A DNA stretch of 64,000 bases from Ramlibacter sp. (GTDB taxonomy: Bacteria > Pseudomonadota > Gammaproteobacteria > Burkholderiales > Burkholderiaceae_C), in contig JAHBZN010000003.1 in NCBI GenBank assembly GCA_019635415.1, forward strand, positions 310,001-374,000. Direction: 5' to 3'. Below are positions 44,841-55,022 of this stretch, one piece after another; within the stretch, counting starts at the first letter, position 1; every line of letters begins with the position of its first letter. The notes below the pieces were generated by a model. That model saw only the letters and a list, made by a program, of their open reading frames with translations, was not told the origin of the DNA and searched no databases. A program made the translations under genes and the position numbers.

Positions 44841-46540
44841 ATGACATCCGTCGCACCATCCTGTGGGTGATTTTTGGTTTTGCCATGGTGATGCTGTGGG
44901 ACAAATGGCAGGTGTACAACGGCCACAAGCCCACCTTCGGCCTGGCCCGTCCTGAAGCCTCGTCCTCTGCACCCGCCGTGCCGGCGGCCCCGGCCTCCAG
45001 CGTTCCCACGGGCAGCTCGCCCTCGGCGTCCTCCGTTCCGGGTGCGGCAGCGCCCGCGGGCACCACCGTTCCTGGCGCCAGCCCGGCCGCCGCCATTCCC
45101 CGCGAGCGCATCACCGTCAGCACCGACGTCCTGCGCCTGACGTTCGATACCGAAGGCGCATCGGTGATCCGCAGCGAGTTTCTCAAGCTCAAGGATCTGG
45201 CGCACAAGGACGAGAATTTCGTCCTGCTCGACGAGAGCGCGGGCCGGATGTATGTGGCGCAGTCGGGCCTGATCGGCGGCAGCTTTCCCACGCACAAGAC
45301 GCCAATGTCCTTCAGCGGCGAGCGCACGCTCAAGGAGGGCGCCAACGAGCTGGTGCTGAAGTTCGAGTCCGCGGACGTGGGCGGCGTCAAGCTGGTCAAG
45401 ACCTACACGCTCAAGCGCGGAGCCTACGACATCTCGGTCAAGCAGGAAGTGGTCAACACCGGCAGCACCACGGTGTCGCCGCAGCTCTACCTGCAGTTGG
45501 TACGCGACGGCAACAAGCCCGCGGGCGAGTCTTCCTTCTATTCCACGTTCACGGGCCCGGCGGTGTATACCGAGGTCAAGAAGTACCAGAAGATCGAGTT
45601 CAAGGACATCGACAAGGAAAAGGCGGATTTCGAGAAGCAGGCCACCAACGGCTACGTAGCCATGGTCCAGCACTACTTCGCCAGCGCCTGGATCCTGCCC
45701 GACGGCGTCAAGCGCGACCTGTTCGCGCGCAAGATCGACGGCAACCTCTATGCCGTGGGCATGATCACGCCGCTGGACAATCTGGCGCCCGGCACCAGCA
45801 AAGCGGTCGAAACCCGCTTCTATGTCGGTCCGCAGGAAGAAAAGCGCCTCGAGGCCATCGAGCCTGGCCTCGAGCTGGTCAAGGACTACGGCTGGCTGAC
45901 CATCCTGGCCAAGCCGCTGTACTGGCTGCTCGACAAGCTGCACGGCTTCATTGGCAACTGGGGCTGGTCGATCGTGGCGCTGGTGTTCCTGCTCAAGATT
46001 GCCTTCTACTGGCTCAATGCCAAGGCCTACGCCAGCATGGCCAAGATGAAGGCGATCAACCCCAAGATCACCGAGATGCGCGAGCGCCTCAAGGACAACC
46101 CGCAACAGATGCAGCAGGAGATGATGCGCATCTACCGCGAGGAGAAGGTCAACCCCATGGGGGGCTGCTTCCCCATCGTGGTCCAGATCCCGGTGTTCAT
46201 CGCGCTGTACTGGGTGCTGCTGTCCAGCGTCGAGATGCGCAACGCGCCCTGGGTGCTCTGGATCCATGACCTGTCGGCACCGGACCCGTACTTCATCATG
46301 CCGCTGATGATGACGCTGACCACGCTGCTGCAGACGGCGCTGAATCCCGCGCCGCCCGACCCGATGCAGGCCAAGCTCATGTGGTTCATGCCGCTGGCCT
46401 TCAGCGTGATGTTCTTCTTCTTCCCGGCCGGCCTGGTGCTGTACTGGATCACGAACAACGTGCTGTCAATCGCCCAGCAGTGGATCATCAACACCCGCAT
46501 GGGCGTGCCGCCGCAGTTCAACCTGCCAAAATTCAGGTAA
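44837..46540 (+). CDS. yidC: Membrane protein insertase YidC
   Basis: 567 residues. An N-terminal TM (about 5-18), an Ala/Pro/Ser-rich linker and a periplasmic beta-supersandwich (about 90-330) precede the conserved five-helix insertase core, with the hydrophilic-groove Arg near LLDKLHGFIGNWGWSIVALV and the coiled-coil loop MAKMKAINPKITEMRERLKD. It inserts small membrane proteins and helps SecYEG. Confidence 0.97.
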   Translation: MNDIRRTILWVIFGFAMVMLWDKWQVYNGHKPTFGLARPEASSSAPAVPAAPASSVPTGSSPSASSVPGAAAPAGTTVPGASPAAAIPRERITVSTDVLRLTFDTEGASVIRSEFLKLKDLAHKDENFVLLDESAGRMYVAQSGLIGGSFPTHKTPMSFSGERTLKEGANELVLKFESADVGGVKLVKTYTLKRGAYDISVKQEVVNTGSTTVSPQLYLQLVRDGNKPAGESSFYSTFTGPAVYTEVKKYQKIEFKDIDKEKADFEKQATNGYVAMVQHYFASAWILPDGVKRDLFARKIDGNLYAVGMITPLDNLAPGTSKAVETRFYVGPQEEKRLEAIEPGLELVKDYGWLTILAKPLYWLLDKLHGFIGNWGWSIVALVFLLKIAFYWLNAKAYASMAKMKAINPKITEMRERLKDNPQQMQQEMMRIYREEKVNPMGGCFPIVVQIPVFIALYWVLLSSVEMRNAPWVLWIHDLSAPDPYFIMPLMMTLTTLLQTALNPAPPDPMQAKLMWFMPLAFSVMFFFFPAGLVLYWITNNVLSIAQQWIINTRMGVPPQFNLPKFR

Positions 46541-46551
46541 ACCGCCGAACG

Positions 46552-46576
46552 ACAAGGGCCGCATCGCGGCCCTTGT
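46552..46576 (+). terminator. Hairpin after yidC
   Basis: ACAAGGGCCGC (46552-46562), loop ATC, GCGGCCCTTGT (46566-46576). Very strong stem, only a short T-rich tail, so a partial terminator between yidC and mnmE. Confidence 0.6.
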
Positions 46577-46585
46577 TCATTGGAG

Positions 46586-47989
46586 ATGCTCCCTCACCGT
46601 TCCCAACCCATCGTCGCCATCGCCACTGCGCCCGGGCGCGGCGCGGTGGGCATTGTGCGCATCTCGGGTCAGGGGCTCGCCCCGCTGGCCACTGCGCTGT
46701 GCGCGCGTGCGCTGCGGCCCCGCGAGGCCACCTACCTGCCCTTCCGGGCCGCGCAGGGGGAGGCCATCGACCACGGTCTGGCCCTCTACTTTCCGGCACC
46801 CCATTCCTTCACGGGCGAAGATGTGCTGGAGCTGCAGGCTCACGGAGGGCCCGTCGTGCTGCAGCTGCTGGTGGCGCGGTGCCTGGAGGCCGCGGCGGAG
46901 ATCGACGACCGCACCGGGCAGCCAAGACTGGCGGGGCTGCGCGTGGCGCAGCCGGGCGAGTTCACCGAACGGGCGTTCCTCAACGACAAGCTGGACCTGG
47001 CCCAGGCCGAGGCCGTTGCCGACCTGATCGACGCCAGCACGGAGACGGCTGCGCGCAGCGCCAGCCGGTCGCTGGCGGGGGAGTTCTCCCGCGAGATCCA
47101 CGGCTTGCGCGATGCGCTGATCCATCTGCGCATGCTGGTCGAGGCGACGCTCGACTTTCCCGAGGAAGAAATCGACTTCCTCCAGAAAGCCGATGCGATG
47201 GGCCAGCTGGAGGGCCTGCGGGAGGCGCTGTCGCGCGTTCTGCGGCGGGCCCGCCAGGGCGCGCTGCTGCGCGAGGGCATCAAGGTGGTGATCGCGGGCC
47301 AACCCAATGCCGGCAAGAGCTCACTGCTCAATGCGCTTGCCGGTGCGGAGCTGGCGATCGTGACGCCGGTGCCCGGCACGACGCGGGATGTGGTCTCGCA
47401 GACCATCCAGATCGAGGGCGTGCCGCTGCACGTGATCGACACGGCCGGCTTGCGCGACAGCGATGACCATGTCGAGCAAATCGGCATCGAACGCGCCTGG
47501 GGTCAGATCGAGACCGCGGACGCGGTCCTGTTTCTGCATGATCTGACGCGTGCCGATGCTACTGAATACATAGCAGCAGATGACCAGATCATGAGGACTC
47601 TGGGGCAAAAGCTGCCTCAACAGGTCCCGGTCATCGACGTCTGGAACAAGGCCGACGCGGCGCCGAACGGCCCAACGTCAGGCCTGGTGCTGTCGGCGCG
47701 CACCGGGGAAGGCCTGGAGGCTCTGCGCCACCGGCTGCTGGACGTGGCGGGCTGGCAGTCTGCGCCGGAAGGGGTGTACATCGCCCGGGCACGCCATGTG
47801 GAAGCGCTGCGCGCGGTCGATGCCCACCTGCTGGGCGCGGCCGCGCACCTGGCCGCCCAGGCGCAGGCGCTGGACCTGCTGGCCGAGGAGTTGCGGCTCG
47901 CCCAGAACGCGCTCAACGGCATCACGGGCGAGTTCACGTCGGACGACCTGCTCGGCGTGATCTTCTCCAGCTTTTGCATCGGGAAGTAG
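46586..47989 (+). CDS. mnmE: tRNA modification GTPase MnmE
   Basis: 467 residues. An N-terminal tetrahydrofolate-binding domain ([20 protein letters not shown]), a helical domain and an inserted G domain ([25 protein letters not shown]) end with the catalytic C-terminal FCIGK. With MnmG it makes the cmnm5U modification of the tRNA wobble base. The segment [15 protein letters not shown] inside the G domain corresponds to a dispersed repeat read in frame (47557-47610). The ATG at 46586 is chosen over a TTG at 46580. Confidence 0.96.
   Translation: MLPHRSQPIVAIATAPGRGAVGIVRISGQGLAPLATALCARALRPREATYLPFRAAQGEAIDHGLALYFPAPHSFTGEDVLELQAHGGPVVLQLLVARCLEAAAEIDDRTGQPRLAGLRVAQPGEFTERAFLNDKLDLAQAEAVADLIDASTETAARSASRSLAGEFSREIHGLRDALIHLRMLVEATLDFPEEEIDFLQKADAMGQLEGLREALSRVLRRARQGALLREGIKVVIAGQPNAGKSSLLNALAGAELAIVTPVPGTTRDVVSQTIQIEGVPLHVIDTAGLRDSDDHVEQIGIERAWGQIETADAVLFLHDLTRADATEYIAADDQIMRTLGQKLPQQVPVIDVWNKADAAPNGPTSGLVLSARTGEGLEALRHRLLDVAGWQSAPEGVYIARARHVEALRAVDAHLLGAAAHLAAQAQALDLLAEELRLAQNALNGITGEFTSDDLLGVIFSSFCIGK
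47557..47610 (+). repeat. Dispersed ~55-bp element, degenerate copy F, inside mnmE
   Basis: GCTAC, then ATAGC 9 nt further on, TGACCAGATCA, AGGACTCTGGGGC, AAAA. It follows the family layout but is degenerate, and its whole length is coding in the MnmE G domain. Confidence 0.55.
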
Positions 47990-48087
47990 CCGCAGGGCGT
48001 CCGGCGGGTTGACGCCGCGTATCAGGTGTAAGCACGCGTTAAAGGCCCTTGTGCGGGGCCCGGGCGAAGGGTACCGTCGCCGGAATC

Positions 48088-48579
48088 ATGAACGCCCCAC
48101 TGCGCACCCCCGTCAAGTTTGATGTGCAAGGCCTGATCCAGGCCATCGGGCACAACCAGACCAACGACAACTTTCCGGTCTCGCTGTCGCCCGCCCAGTG
48201 GGACATGCTCGCCAGCTACATGCAGCCGTTCGCGCTGGTCCAGGGGCAGGTCCTGATCGAGCAGGGCGCGATGGACCGCACCCTCTACCTGCTCGAATCC
48301 GGTTCCCTGAGCGTTCATTACGAGGACGACAAAGGCCGTGTGCGGCTGGCCATCGTGGCGCCGGGCTCGGCCGTGGGTGAGGGAGCCTTCTTCACTCACC
48401 ACCCGCGCAATGCCACCGTCCAGGCCGCCAGCCACTGCAAGATCTGGAGCCTCACGCCCATCCGCTTTGCCGAGCTGAGCAATCGCCAGCCCAACATCGC
48501 GCTGGAACTCTCCATGACGCTGGGTTCGCTGCTGGGACGCCGGCTCGTCAACAAGCCCAAGCGCATCGCAGTGACCTGA
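48088..48579 (+). CDS. Cyclic-nucleotide-binding-domain protein, copy 1
   Basis: 163 residues consisting of little more than one CAP-type beta-barrel: LVQGQVLIEQGAMDRTLYLLESGSLSVHY then GSAVGEGAFFTHHPRNATVQAA. The phosphate-binding cassette (GEGAFF-x5-R) retains Gly-Glu and Arg, compatible with cAMP or cGMP binding. There is no HTH domain, so it is not a CRP-type regulator. A similar protein is at 49681. Confidence 0.83.
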   Translation: MNAPLRTPVKFDVQGLIQAIGHNQTNDNFPVSLSPAQWDMLASYMQPFALVQGQVLIEQGAMDRTLYLLESGSLSVHYEDDKGRVRLAIVAPGSAVGEGAFFTHHPRNATVQAASHCKIWSLTPIRFAELSNRQPNIALELSMTLGSLLGRRLVNKPKRIAVT

Positions 48580-48741
48580 TCCGGCCTGATAACTATTTCA
48601 CGAAGCCCGTCGCCTTGATTGTCCGCGCGGTGTCTTTTAGGTGGACAAGCCCATCGGCCACGGGGATTTCGACCGTACACTGTCTCGCGAGAGACGCCCA
48701 AAAGACTGCAGGGCGTTAACCCTAATCCGCGGAAGCCCATC

Positions 48742-49599
48742 ATGTCGCTGCTCAGCTGGCTATTTCCCCCCCCCAAGGCGGCCAAAGCCGGGCTGCAGCC
48801 TGAGAGTTCGGGCTTGTCCCGCATGGAGGCGACACGTCCTGTCGCGTCGACCAAGAACAGCCCCAGTGCCGGCCGGACGCCGGTGTCCAACGCCCAGCCT
48901 GGCAACCGCAAGTCCGAGCGCATGGCGCGCCGCGAGCTGCTGTATGGGGTGGTCCGCGAAGCCATGACCCGTTCGGGCATGTTGTCTTCCAGCTACAAGT
49001 TCAAGGTCCTGTCGCTCGACGCGCGGGGCCGCCAGTTCCTCGTGATGATGGACCTCGCACGGGAATATGGTGACGAGACCAGCCGCCTGGCAGAAATCGA
49101 GGCACTCATCGCCCAGAGCGCCAAGGCGCGTCACGACATCGTGGTCACGGCGGTCTACTGGCGCCTCAACGAGCATGTGGCCGTCGGCCTGCCACAGACT
49201 CGCCCGGCCGCCCGGCACTCGGCGCCGATGCCGCTGGAGTCCGGCCCGGCTCCTCTGGACTCCATGCCGACGCCTCTCGCTTCGGCGCCGGCGCCGCTGG
49301 TGTCGCAACCCATGCCCCTGCCCGCGCGGCGGGCCCCTGCGGTGCAGCGCTTTGAACCGATCGAGGCGGACGAGGTCGCGGCGTTCAAGAAAGCCCTGGC
49401 GGCCGGCGTGACCGCCCGCACCGCGCCTCTGGCAACTGCCGCGGCGCCCTCTTCGGGGGGAGCTTCGGCCAAGGCCTTCACCGACGGCTCAGGCAAGCAT
49501 GGCCCGCAAAGCTACACGCTGCTGACGGGTTACGAAGACACCGAAATGCCCGACGACAACCCCGCACTCAGCGGCACGCAGTACGGCGCATTGAGCTGA
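48742..49599 (+). CDS. Hypothetical protein with Pro-rich repeats, between two cNMP-binding proteins
   Basis: 285 residues. A charged helical core (about 60-145, RRELLYGVVREAMTRSGM to YWRLNEHVAVG) is followed by an Ala/Pro-rich region with about six repeats of the form MPLxSxPAPL. The C-terminal tail ends SYTLLTGYEDTEMPDDNP. No known family. The two small cyclic-nucleotide-binding genes on either side suggest a common pathway. Soluble, probably cytoplasmic. RBS is weak (GGAAGC). Confidence 0.65.
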   Translation: MSLLSWLFPPPKAAKAGLQPESSGLSRMEATRPVASTKNSPSAGRTPVSNAQPGNRKSERMARRELLYGVVREAMTRSGMLSSSYKFKVLSLDARGRQFLVMMDLAREYGDETSRLAEIEALIAQSAKARHDIVVTAVYWRLNEHVAVGLPQTRPAARHSAPMPLESGPAPLDSMPTPLASAPAPLVSQPMPLPARRAPAVQRFEPIEADEVAAFKKALAAGVTARTAPLATAAAPSSGGASAKAFTDGSGKHGPQSYTLLTGYEDTEMPDDNPALSGTQYGALS

Positions 49600-49680
49600 C
49601 CGGTTCGGCCGGTCGCGCCTTCGGGCGCATACTCCCCACACAGATAACCAGCGGCGCTGCGTGGCCGCCGAGGAGGAGAC

Positions 49681-50130
49681 ATGAACATTCAGCAACTGGT
49701 CGATGCCATCGGCGCGCTCGAGGCGAACGATGCCCTGACCTGCAAGCTGACGCCTGAGGAGTGGAAGAAACTTGCGCCCTACCTGTCAACCCGCTTCCTC
49801 AAGCCGGGAGACGCTCTGATGCACGAGGGCGATTCAGACCGCGAGCTGTTCATCCTTGCCGACGGTGAACTGCTGGTCACGCTGGGGGGCAGCGTGCTGG
49901 CGCGGCTGCAACCGGGGACCGTGGTGGGAGAAGGCTCGTTCTTTTCTGGCCAGCCGCGCAGCGCCACGGTGTCGGCGTCGCAACCAGGCGTGGCCTGGGC
50001 ATTGAGCTGGGAACGCTTTGAAGCACTGTCCCACAAGCAACCCAAGCTCGCCGTTGATCTTGTGAAGGGCCTCGCCGCTGTGCTGGCCATCCGCATGCGG
50101 GAGGCCATTCTTGTCGGGCACTTCACCTGA
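49681..50130 (+). CDS. Cyclic-nucleotide-binding-domain protein, copy 2
   Basis: 149 residues, a single CAP-type domain with KPGDALMHEGDSDRELFILADGELLV and GTVVGEGSFFSGQPRSATVSA. The cassette again keeps Gly-Glu and the Arg. It resembles the 48088 protein in both N-terminus (residues 1-40) and barrel, so they are paralogs. RBS GAGGAGG precedes the start. Function unknown. Confidence 0.83.
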   Translation: MNIQQLVDAIGALEANDALTCKLTPEEWKKLAPYLSTRFLKPGDALMHEGDSDRELFILADGELLVTLGGSVLARLQPGTVVGEGSFFSGQPRSATVSASQPGVAWALSWERFEALSHKQPKLAVDLVKGLAAVLAIRMREAILVGHFT

Positions 50131-50691
50131 TCAGTGGCCCGCGAAATCCACCAGGGTGTACAGCGGCAGCCCGGCGGCGCGCAGCCGGGCTGAGCCCTCG
50201 AGCTCGGGCAGGTCGACGATGGCGGCGCCCTCCATCACGGTGGCGCCCAGTTTCTCCAGCAACTTCTTGCCGGCCATCATCGTTCCACCGGTGGCAATGA
50301 GGTCATCCATCAGCAGGACGCGGTCGCCGGATTTCACGGCGTCGGTGTGCAGCTCCACGGTCGCGCTGCCGTACTCCAGCTCGTAGGTCTCCTCCACGGT
50401 GGTGAATGGCAGCTTGCCCTTCTTGCGGATCGGCACGAAGCCCACGTTGAGCTCGTACGCGACCACGGAACCCAGAATGAAGCCGCGCGCGTCCAGCCCC
50501 GCAACCACGTCAGGCCGTCGGTCCATGTAGCGGTGAACAAAGGCGTCGATCAGCACGCGAAACACCTTGGGGTCCTGCAGCAGCGGGGTGATGTCTCGGA
50601 ACTGGATGCCGGGTGCAGGCCAGTCCGGCACGGTGCGGATGTGCCGCCGCAGGTAGGGCCCGTAGTCAAAGGTGTCGCCGGTGTCTTGCAT
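50131..50691 (-). CDS. apt: Adenine phosphoribosyltransferase
   Basis: 186 residues with the APRT signature: [32 protein letters not shown] and the PRPP-binding loop [14 protein letters not shown]. It salvages adenine to AMP. The start ATG at 50691 is chosen because the family begins a few residues before [13 protein letters not shown]. Its stop abuts the cNMP gene, convergent. Confidence 0.95.
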   Translation of the reverse strand: MQDTGDTFDYGPYLRRHIRTVPDWPAPGIQFRDITPLLQDPKVFRVLIDAFVHRYMDRRPDVVAGLDARGFILGSVVAYELNVGFVPIRKKGKLPFTTVEETYELEYGSATVELHTDAVKSGDRVLLMDDLIATGGTMMAGKKLLEKLGATVMEGAAIVDLPELEGSARLRAAGLPLYTLVDFAGH

Positions 50692-50749
50692 GCCTGCTGC
50701 TGGAGTGCGTTGAACCGGTATTGTGCCGCCCCGGCCGCGCGCCCCGCTT

Positions 50750-52735
50750 TCAGCCGCGCAGCAGCTTCTGGTCGGCAATCGCCAGTGCCTCGGGCTTGCC
50801 GGACAGGACCAGCGTATCGCCTTCGTTCAGTTCCGGGTCGGTCTCCAGCGGCGTCAGCTTGCCATTGCCGCGGCGCAGGCTGATGGTGCGCACGCCGACC
50901 GCATGCAGCGCCAGGTGGCTCAGCGGCTTGCCGATGGAGCGGGCCCCCAGCGGCAGCGTGAAGGTGCCCAGCCGCTCCTGGTCACGCTCGTGGACCGTGT
51001 CGTCGTCGGCGCCATGAAAATAGCCCCGCAGCAGGTTGTAGCGCGCGTCGCGCTGGTCCTGCACGATGCGGATCACGCGGCGCATGGGCACGCCCACCAG
51101 CGCCAGCGCGTGGCTGGCCAGCATGAGCGAGCCCTCGATGGCTTCCGGCACCACCTCGGTCGCCCCGGCCGCCTGCAGCTTCTCCAGATCGTGGTCGTCC
51201 TGGGTGCGCACGATCACCGGCACCTGTGGCGCGTGGGCCCGGGTGTTGGCCAGGACCCGCAGGGCGCCCGGGGTGTCGATGTAGGTGACTACCACGGCGC
51301 TGGCCCGCGCCAGGCCTGCGGCGATCAGCGCCTGCAGGCGGGCGGCGTCCCCAAACACCACCGAATCACCCGCGGCTGCGGCCTGCCGGACACGATCGGG
51401 GTCAAGGTCCAGCGCCATGTACGGAATGCCCTCGCGCTCCAGCATGCGGGCCATGTTCTGGCCGCTGCGGCCATAGCCGCAGATGATCACGTGCTTGTTG
51501 GCATTGATGGACTTGCGGGCGATGGTGGTCATCTGCAGCGACTGCTGCAGCCATTCGCTGGACACCAGCTTCATCACGATGCGGTTGCTGTACAGGATGA
51601 TGAAGGGCGTCGCGATCATCGAGAGCACCATGCTCGCCAGGATCGGGTTCAGCAGCGCCGGCGGCACCAGGTCGTGCTCCTGGCTCAGGGTGAGCAGCAC
51701 GAAGCCGAACTCCCCGGCCTGGGCCAGGTACAGGCCGGTGCGCAGCGAGGTCCCCATGGGCGCACCGAACACGCGGGCCAGCGCGCTGATCATGAGCATC
51801 TTGAACAGCACCGGCAGCGTGACCAGCACCAGCACCAGCGGCCAGCGCTCCAGCACCAGGCGCCAGTCCAGGATCATGCCGATCGTGATGAAGAACAGGC
51901 CGAGCAGTACGTCGTGGAAGGGCCGGATGTCGGTCTCCACCTGGTGCTTGTACTCGGTCTCGGAAATCAGCATGCCCGCGATGAACGCGCCCAGCGCCAG
52001 GCTCAGGCCGGCCAGCTCGGTCAGCCATGCCAGGCCCAGCGTGATCAGCAGCAGGTTCAGCACGAACAGTTCCTCGCTCTTGCGCCGGGCCACGAGCGTC
52101 AGCCACCAGCGCATCACGCGCTGCCCGCCCACCAGCAGCACCGCGATCAGGACCGTGGCCTTGAAGGCCGCGAGCGCGAGCGCCGCGAGCAGGTTTTCCG
52201 GCGAGGTGCCCAGCGCCGGAATCAACACGAGCAGCGGCACCACGGCCAGATCCTGGAACAGCAGCACGCCCATCACGCGCTTTCCGTGTTCGGACTCCAG
52301 CTCCAGCCGCTCGGCCATGAGTTTCACCACGATGGCCGTGCTGCTCATGGCCAGCGCGCCCGACAGCGCCAGCGCGGTCTGCCAGCTCATGCGCCACAGC
52401 GTGGGCAGCAGGGATGCCAGGAACAACGAAGCACAGGTGGCCAGCACGATGGTCATCACCACCTGGAACAGGCCCAGCCCGAAAACGTGGCTGCGCATGG
52501 CGCGCAGCTTGGGTAGGTTGAATTCCAGCCCGATCACGAACATCAGGAACACCACGCCAAACTCACCGAGGTGCTTGACGCCCTCGGAGTTCTGCGCCAG
52601 CGCCAGCGCGTTGGGTCCGATCACCACGCCCACCACCAGGTAACCCAGCATCGGCGGCAGCAGGAGCTTGCGGCACGCGACCACCCCCAGCACGGCGGCC
52701 AGCAGATACAGCAGCGTCAGCTCCAGGGAGGTCAT
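50750..52735 (-). CDS. CPA2-type monovalent cation:proton antiporter (KefB/YbaL-like)
   Basis: 661 residues. About 12 TM helices (residues 5-385) form the Na+/H+ exchanger fold. They are followed by an RCK/TrkA-N domain with the Rossmann motif [17 protein letters not shown] and a C-terminal TrkA-C domain ([15 protein letters not shown]). It probably exchanges K+ for H+ during electrophile or pH stress. No KefF/KefG-type subunit gene is adjacent. Confidence 0.92.
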   Translation of the reverse strand: MTSLELTLLYLLAAVLGVVACRKLLLPPMLGYLVVGVVIGPNALALAQNSEGVKHLGEFGVVFLMFVIGLEFNLPKLRAMRSHVFGLGLFQVVMTIVLATCASLFLASLLPTLWRMSWQTALALSGALAMSSTAIVVKLMAERLELESEHGKRVMGVLLFQDLAVVPLLVLIPALGTSPENLLAALALAAFKATVLIAVLLVGGQRVMRWWLTLVARRKSEELFVLNLLLITLGLAWLTELAGLSLALGAFIAGMLISETEYKHQVETDIRPFHDVLLGLFFITIGMILDWRLVLERWPLVLVLVTLPVLFKMLMISALARVFGAPMGTSLRTGLYLAQAGEFGFVLLTLSQEHDLVPPALLNPILASMVLSMIATPFIILYSNRIVMKLVSSEWLQQSLQMTTIARKSINANKHVIICGYGRSGQNMARMLEREGIPYMALDLDPDRVRQAAAAGDSVVFGDAARLQALIAAGLARASAVVVTYIDTPGALRVLANTRAHAPQVPVIVRTQDDHDLEKLQAAGATEVVPEAIEGSLMLASHALALVGVPMRRVIRIVQDQRDARYNLLRGYFHGADDDTVHERDQERLGTFTLPLGARSIGKPLSHLALHAVGVRTISLRRGNGKLTPLETDPELNEGDTLVLSGKPEALAIADQKLLRG

Positions 52736-52815
52736 CCCCCGATGCTAGCAAGCCGCGTACCCCCTTCCTGTGATGGCGCGTCCCGCGATCGGCGTCCCGT
52801 CGATAGAATCCCCGG

Positions 52816-53793
52816 ATGACATTCGACGCCGCCCGGGCCTTGCGCCTGGCCCAGGAGACATTCGACATCGAAGCCGCTGCCGTGCAGGGGCTGAAAGCCC
52901 GCACTGGCGAGGCCTTTGCGCTGGCTGTCGAGCGCATGCTGGCGGTGCGTGGCCGGGTGGTGGTGATGGGCATTGGCAAGAGCGGCCACATTGCGCGCAA
53001 GGTGGCCGCCACCCTGGCCTCCACCGGCACACCCGCCATGTTTGTCCATCCCGCCGAAGCCAGTCACGGCGACCTCGGCATGATCAAGCCGATCGATCTG
53101 GTGCTGGCCATCTCCAACAGCGGCGAGGTCGACGAGGTCACCACATTGCTGCCGGTGATCAAGCGCCTGGGCGCCGTGCTCATCGCCATCACCGGCAAGG
53201 CGGGCTCCACGCTGGCGCGCCATGCCGACATCGTCCTGGACAGCAGCGTCGAGAAAGAAGCCTGCCCGCTGCAGCTCGCTCCCACGGCCAGCACCACGGC
53301 GCAGATGGCGCTCGGCGACGCGCTGGCGGTGGCGCTGCTGGACGCGCGGGGCTTCCGCGCCGAGGATTTCGCGCGCTCCCACCCGGGCGGTGCGCTGGGC
53401 CGCAAGCTGCTCACGCACGTCAGCGACCTGATGCGTTCCGGCGATGCCGTGCCGCGGGTCGGGCCGCACGCCTCCTTCAGCGAACTCATGCGCGAGATGA
53501 GCGCCAAGGGCTTGGGCGCCTCTGCCGTTGCCGACGACAGCGGCGCGGTGCTGGGGATCTTCACCGACGGTGACCTGCGCCGCCTGATCGAAAAAGGCGT
53601 GGACCTGCGCACCGTCACGGCACAGGAGGTCATGCATCCCGGTCCTCGCACCATCCGTCAGGACGCCCTGGCGGTCGAGGCCGTGGAGCTCATGGAGCTG
53701 AACCGGATCACCAGCGTGCTGGTGACCGACGCGGCGGGCAAGCTGTGCGGCGCCCTCAATACCAACGACCTGATGCGTGCCAAGGTGATATGA
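52816..53793 (+). CDS. kdsD: Arabinose-5-phosphate isomerase (KdsD)
   Basis: 325 residues. A SIS domain (VVMGIGKSGHIARKVAATLASTG, HPAEASHGDLGMI) and two CBS domains toward the C-terminus. It converts ribulose-5-phosphate to arabinose-5-phosphate for Kdo, the inner-core LPS sugar. It overlaps kdsC by ATGA in the LPS operon. Confidence 0.96.
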   Translation: MTFDAARALRLAQETFDIEAAAVQGLKARTGEAFALAVERMLAVRGRVVVMGIGKSGHIARKVAATLASTGTPAMFVHPAEASHGDLGMIKPIDLVLAISNSGEVDEVTTLLPVIKRLGAVLIAITGKAGSTLARHADIVLDSSVEKEACPLQLAPTASTTAQMALGDALAVALLDARGFRAEDFARSHPGGALGRKLLTHVSDLMRSGDAVPRVGPHASFSELMREMSAKGLGASAVADDSGAVLGIFTDGDLRRLIEKGVDLRTVTAQEVMHPGPRTIRQDALAVEAVELMELNRITSVLVTDAAGKLCGALNTNDLMRAKVI

Positions 53794-54368
53794 ACCCCGA
53801 AGCCCTTCCCGACCAGGCGCCGTCCGTGCCGGCACTCGACTTTCCGCCCGAGCTGCTGCTGCAGGCGCAGGGCGTGCGCGTGGCCTTCCTTGACATTGAT
53901 GGCGTGCTGACCGATGGCGGCCTGTTCATGTCGGACCACGGAGAAAACCTCAAGCGGTTCAACATCCTCGATGGGCTGGGCATCAAGCTGCTGCAGCGGG
54001 CCGGCATCACCCCCGCCGTCATCACGGGCCGGGATTCCAAGGCATTGCGCGGCCGCCTGCAGGCGCTGGGCGTGACCCATGCGCACTTCGGCACCGAGGA
54101 AAAGCGCCCCGCCGCCGAGAAAACCCTCGAAGCGCTCGGTCTGGGCTGGCACCAGGCCGCGGGCATCGGCGACGACTGGCCCGACCTGCCCGTGCTCACG
54201 CGGTGCGCCTTCGCCGCTGCGCCGGCCAATGCCCATCCCGAGGTGCGCGCACGCGCCAGCTACGTCACGCGCGCGCTTGGTGGCCATGGTGCGGCGCGAG
54301 AGTTTTGCGACCTGCTGCTGGTGGCCAGCGGACGCTACGCGGCCCTGTTGCAGGAACACCTGGCGTGA
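53790..54368 (+). CDS. kdsC: Kdo-8-phosphate phosphatase KdsC
   Basis: 192 residues, HAD-superfamily C0 type with nucleophile motif FLDIDGVLTDG, TGRDSKAL, Lys in KRPAAEKTLE and GIGDDWPDLP. It removes the phosphate from Kdo-8-P. Typical members have 170-190 residues; the N-terminal 25 residues here are an extension. It is coupled to kdsD and lptC. Confidence 0.95.
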   Translation: MNPEALPDQAPSVPALDFPPELLLQAQGVRVAFLDIDGVLTDGGLFMSDHGENLKRFNILDGLGIKLLQRAGITPAVITGRDSKALRGRLQALGVTHAHFGTEEKRPAAEKTLEALGLGWHQAAGIGDDWPDLPVLTRCAFAAAPANAHPEVRARASYVTRALGGHGAAREFCDLLLVASGRYAALLQEHLA

Positions 54369-55003
54369 AAACCGCGGCCGCCCGTGCCGCCCGCACGGGC
54401 CTGCGCCTGTGGGACCGCATCTCGATCTACCTGCCCATCATCCTCATGGGCGTGCTGGCGCTGGGGACCTACTGGCTGGTCCGCAACACGCCGATCCTCG
54501 GACCGGCAGCCACGGAAAAGGCGGTCACCCATGAGCCCGACTACTTCATGCGCAAGTTCTCCGTCCGTTCGTTCGACGGTACCGGGCGCCTGAAGAGCGA
54601 GGTCTTTGGCGCCGAGGCCCACCACTTTCCCGACACCGACACGCTGGAAATCAGCCAGCCGCGCCTGCGCTCGATCAACGACAAGGGCGTGTTCACGGTG
54701 GCGACGGCCGACCGCGCGCTGAGCAATGCCGACGGGTCCGAGGTCCAGCTCATCGGCAATGCCGTGGTCGTGCGGGAGCCCGCCACGGATGCGGCGGGCC
54801 ACGCGATGCCCGGCATGGAGTTCCGGGGCGAGTTCCTGCATGCCTTCATGGAGACGGAGCGCATCCGGTCGCACAAGCCGGTCACGCTGATCCGCGGCAA
54901 TGACCGGTTCACGGCTGACAGCATGGACTACGACAATCTGGACCGCGTGATGCGGTTGAACGGACGGGTCCGCGGCGTGCTGGTGCCTCCCGGCAAGCCC
55001 TAG
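54365..55003 (+). CDS. lptC: LPS export ABC system protein LptC
   Basis: 212 residues from a GTG start overlapping the kdsC TGA (GTGA). One N-terminal TM (about 20-40) precedes a periplasmic beta-jellyroll (YFMRKFSVRSFDGTG-type strands, LEISQPRLRS). It bridges LptB2FG to LptA in LPS transport. The usual lptA-lptB partners do not follow; an SDR gene comes next. Confidence 0.87.
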   Translation: MKTAAARAARTGLRLWDRISIYLPIILMGVLALGTYWLVRNTPILGPAATEKAVTHEPDYFMRKFSVRSFDGTGRLKSEVFGAEAHHFPDTDTLEISQPRLRSINDKGVFTVATADRALSNADGSEVQLIGNAVVVREPATDAAGHAMPGMEFRGEFLHAFMETERIRSHKPVTLIRGNDRFTADSMDYDNLDRVMRLNGRVRGVLVPPGKP

Positions 55004-55022
55004 CCCACAAGGGGGAGAGACC

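Noticed and set aside
44711..46267. Minus-strand 518-codon frame opposite yidC
   Set aside because: Shadow frame of the conserved insertase gene.
50723..52516. Plus-strand 597-codon frame opposite the Kef-type antiporter, His/Gln-rich
   Set aside because: Antisense shadow of a gene with clear motifs; composition typical of reverse-complement high-GC codons.
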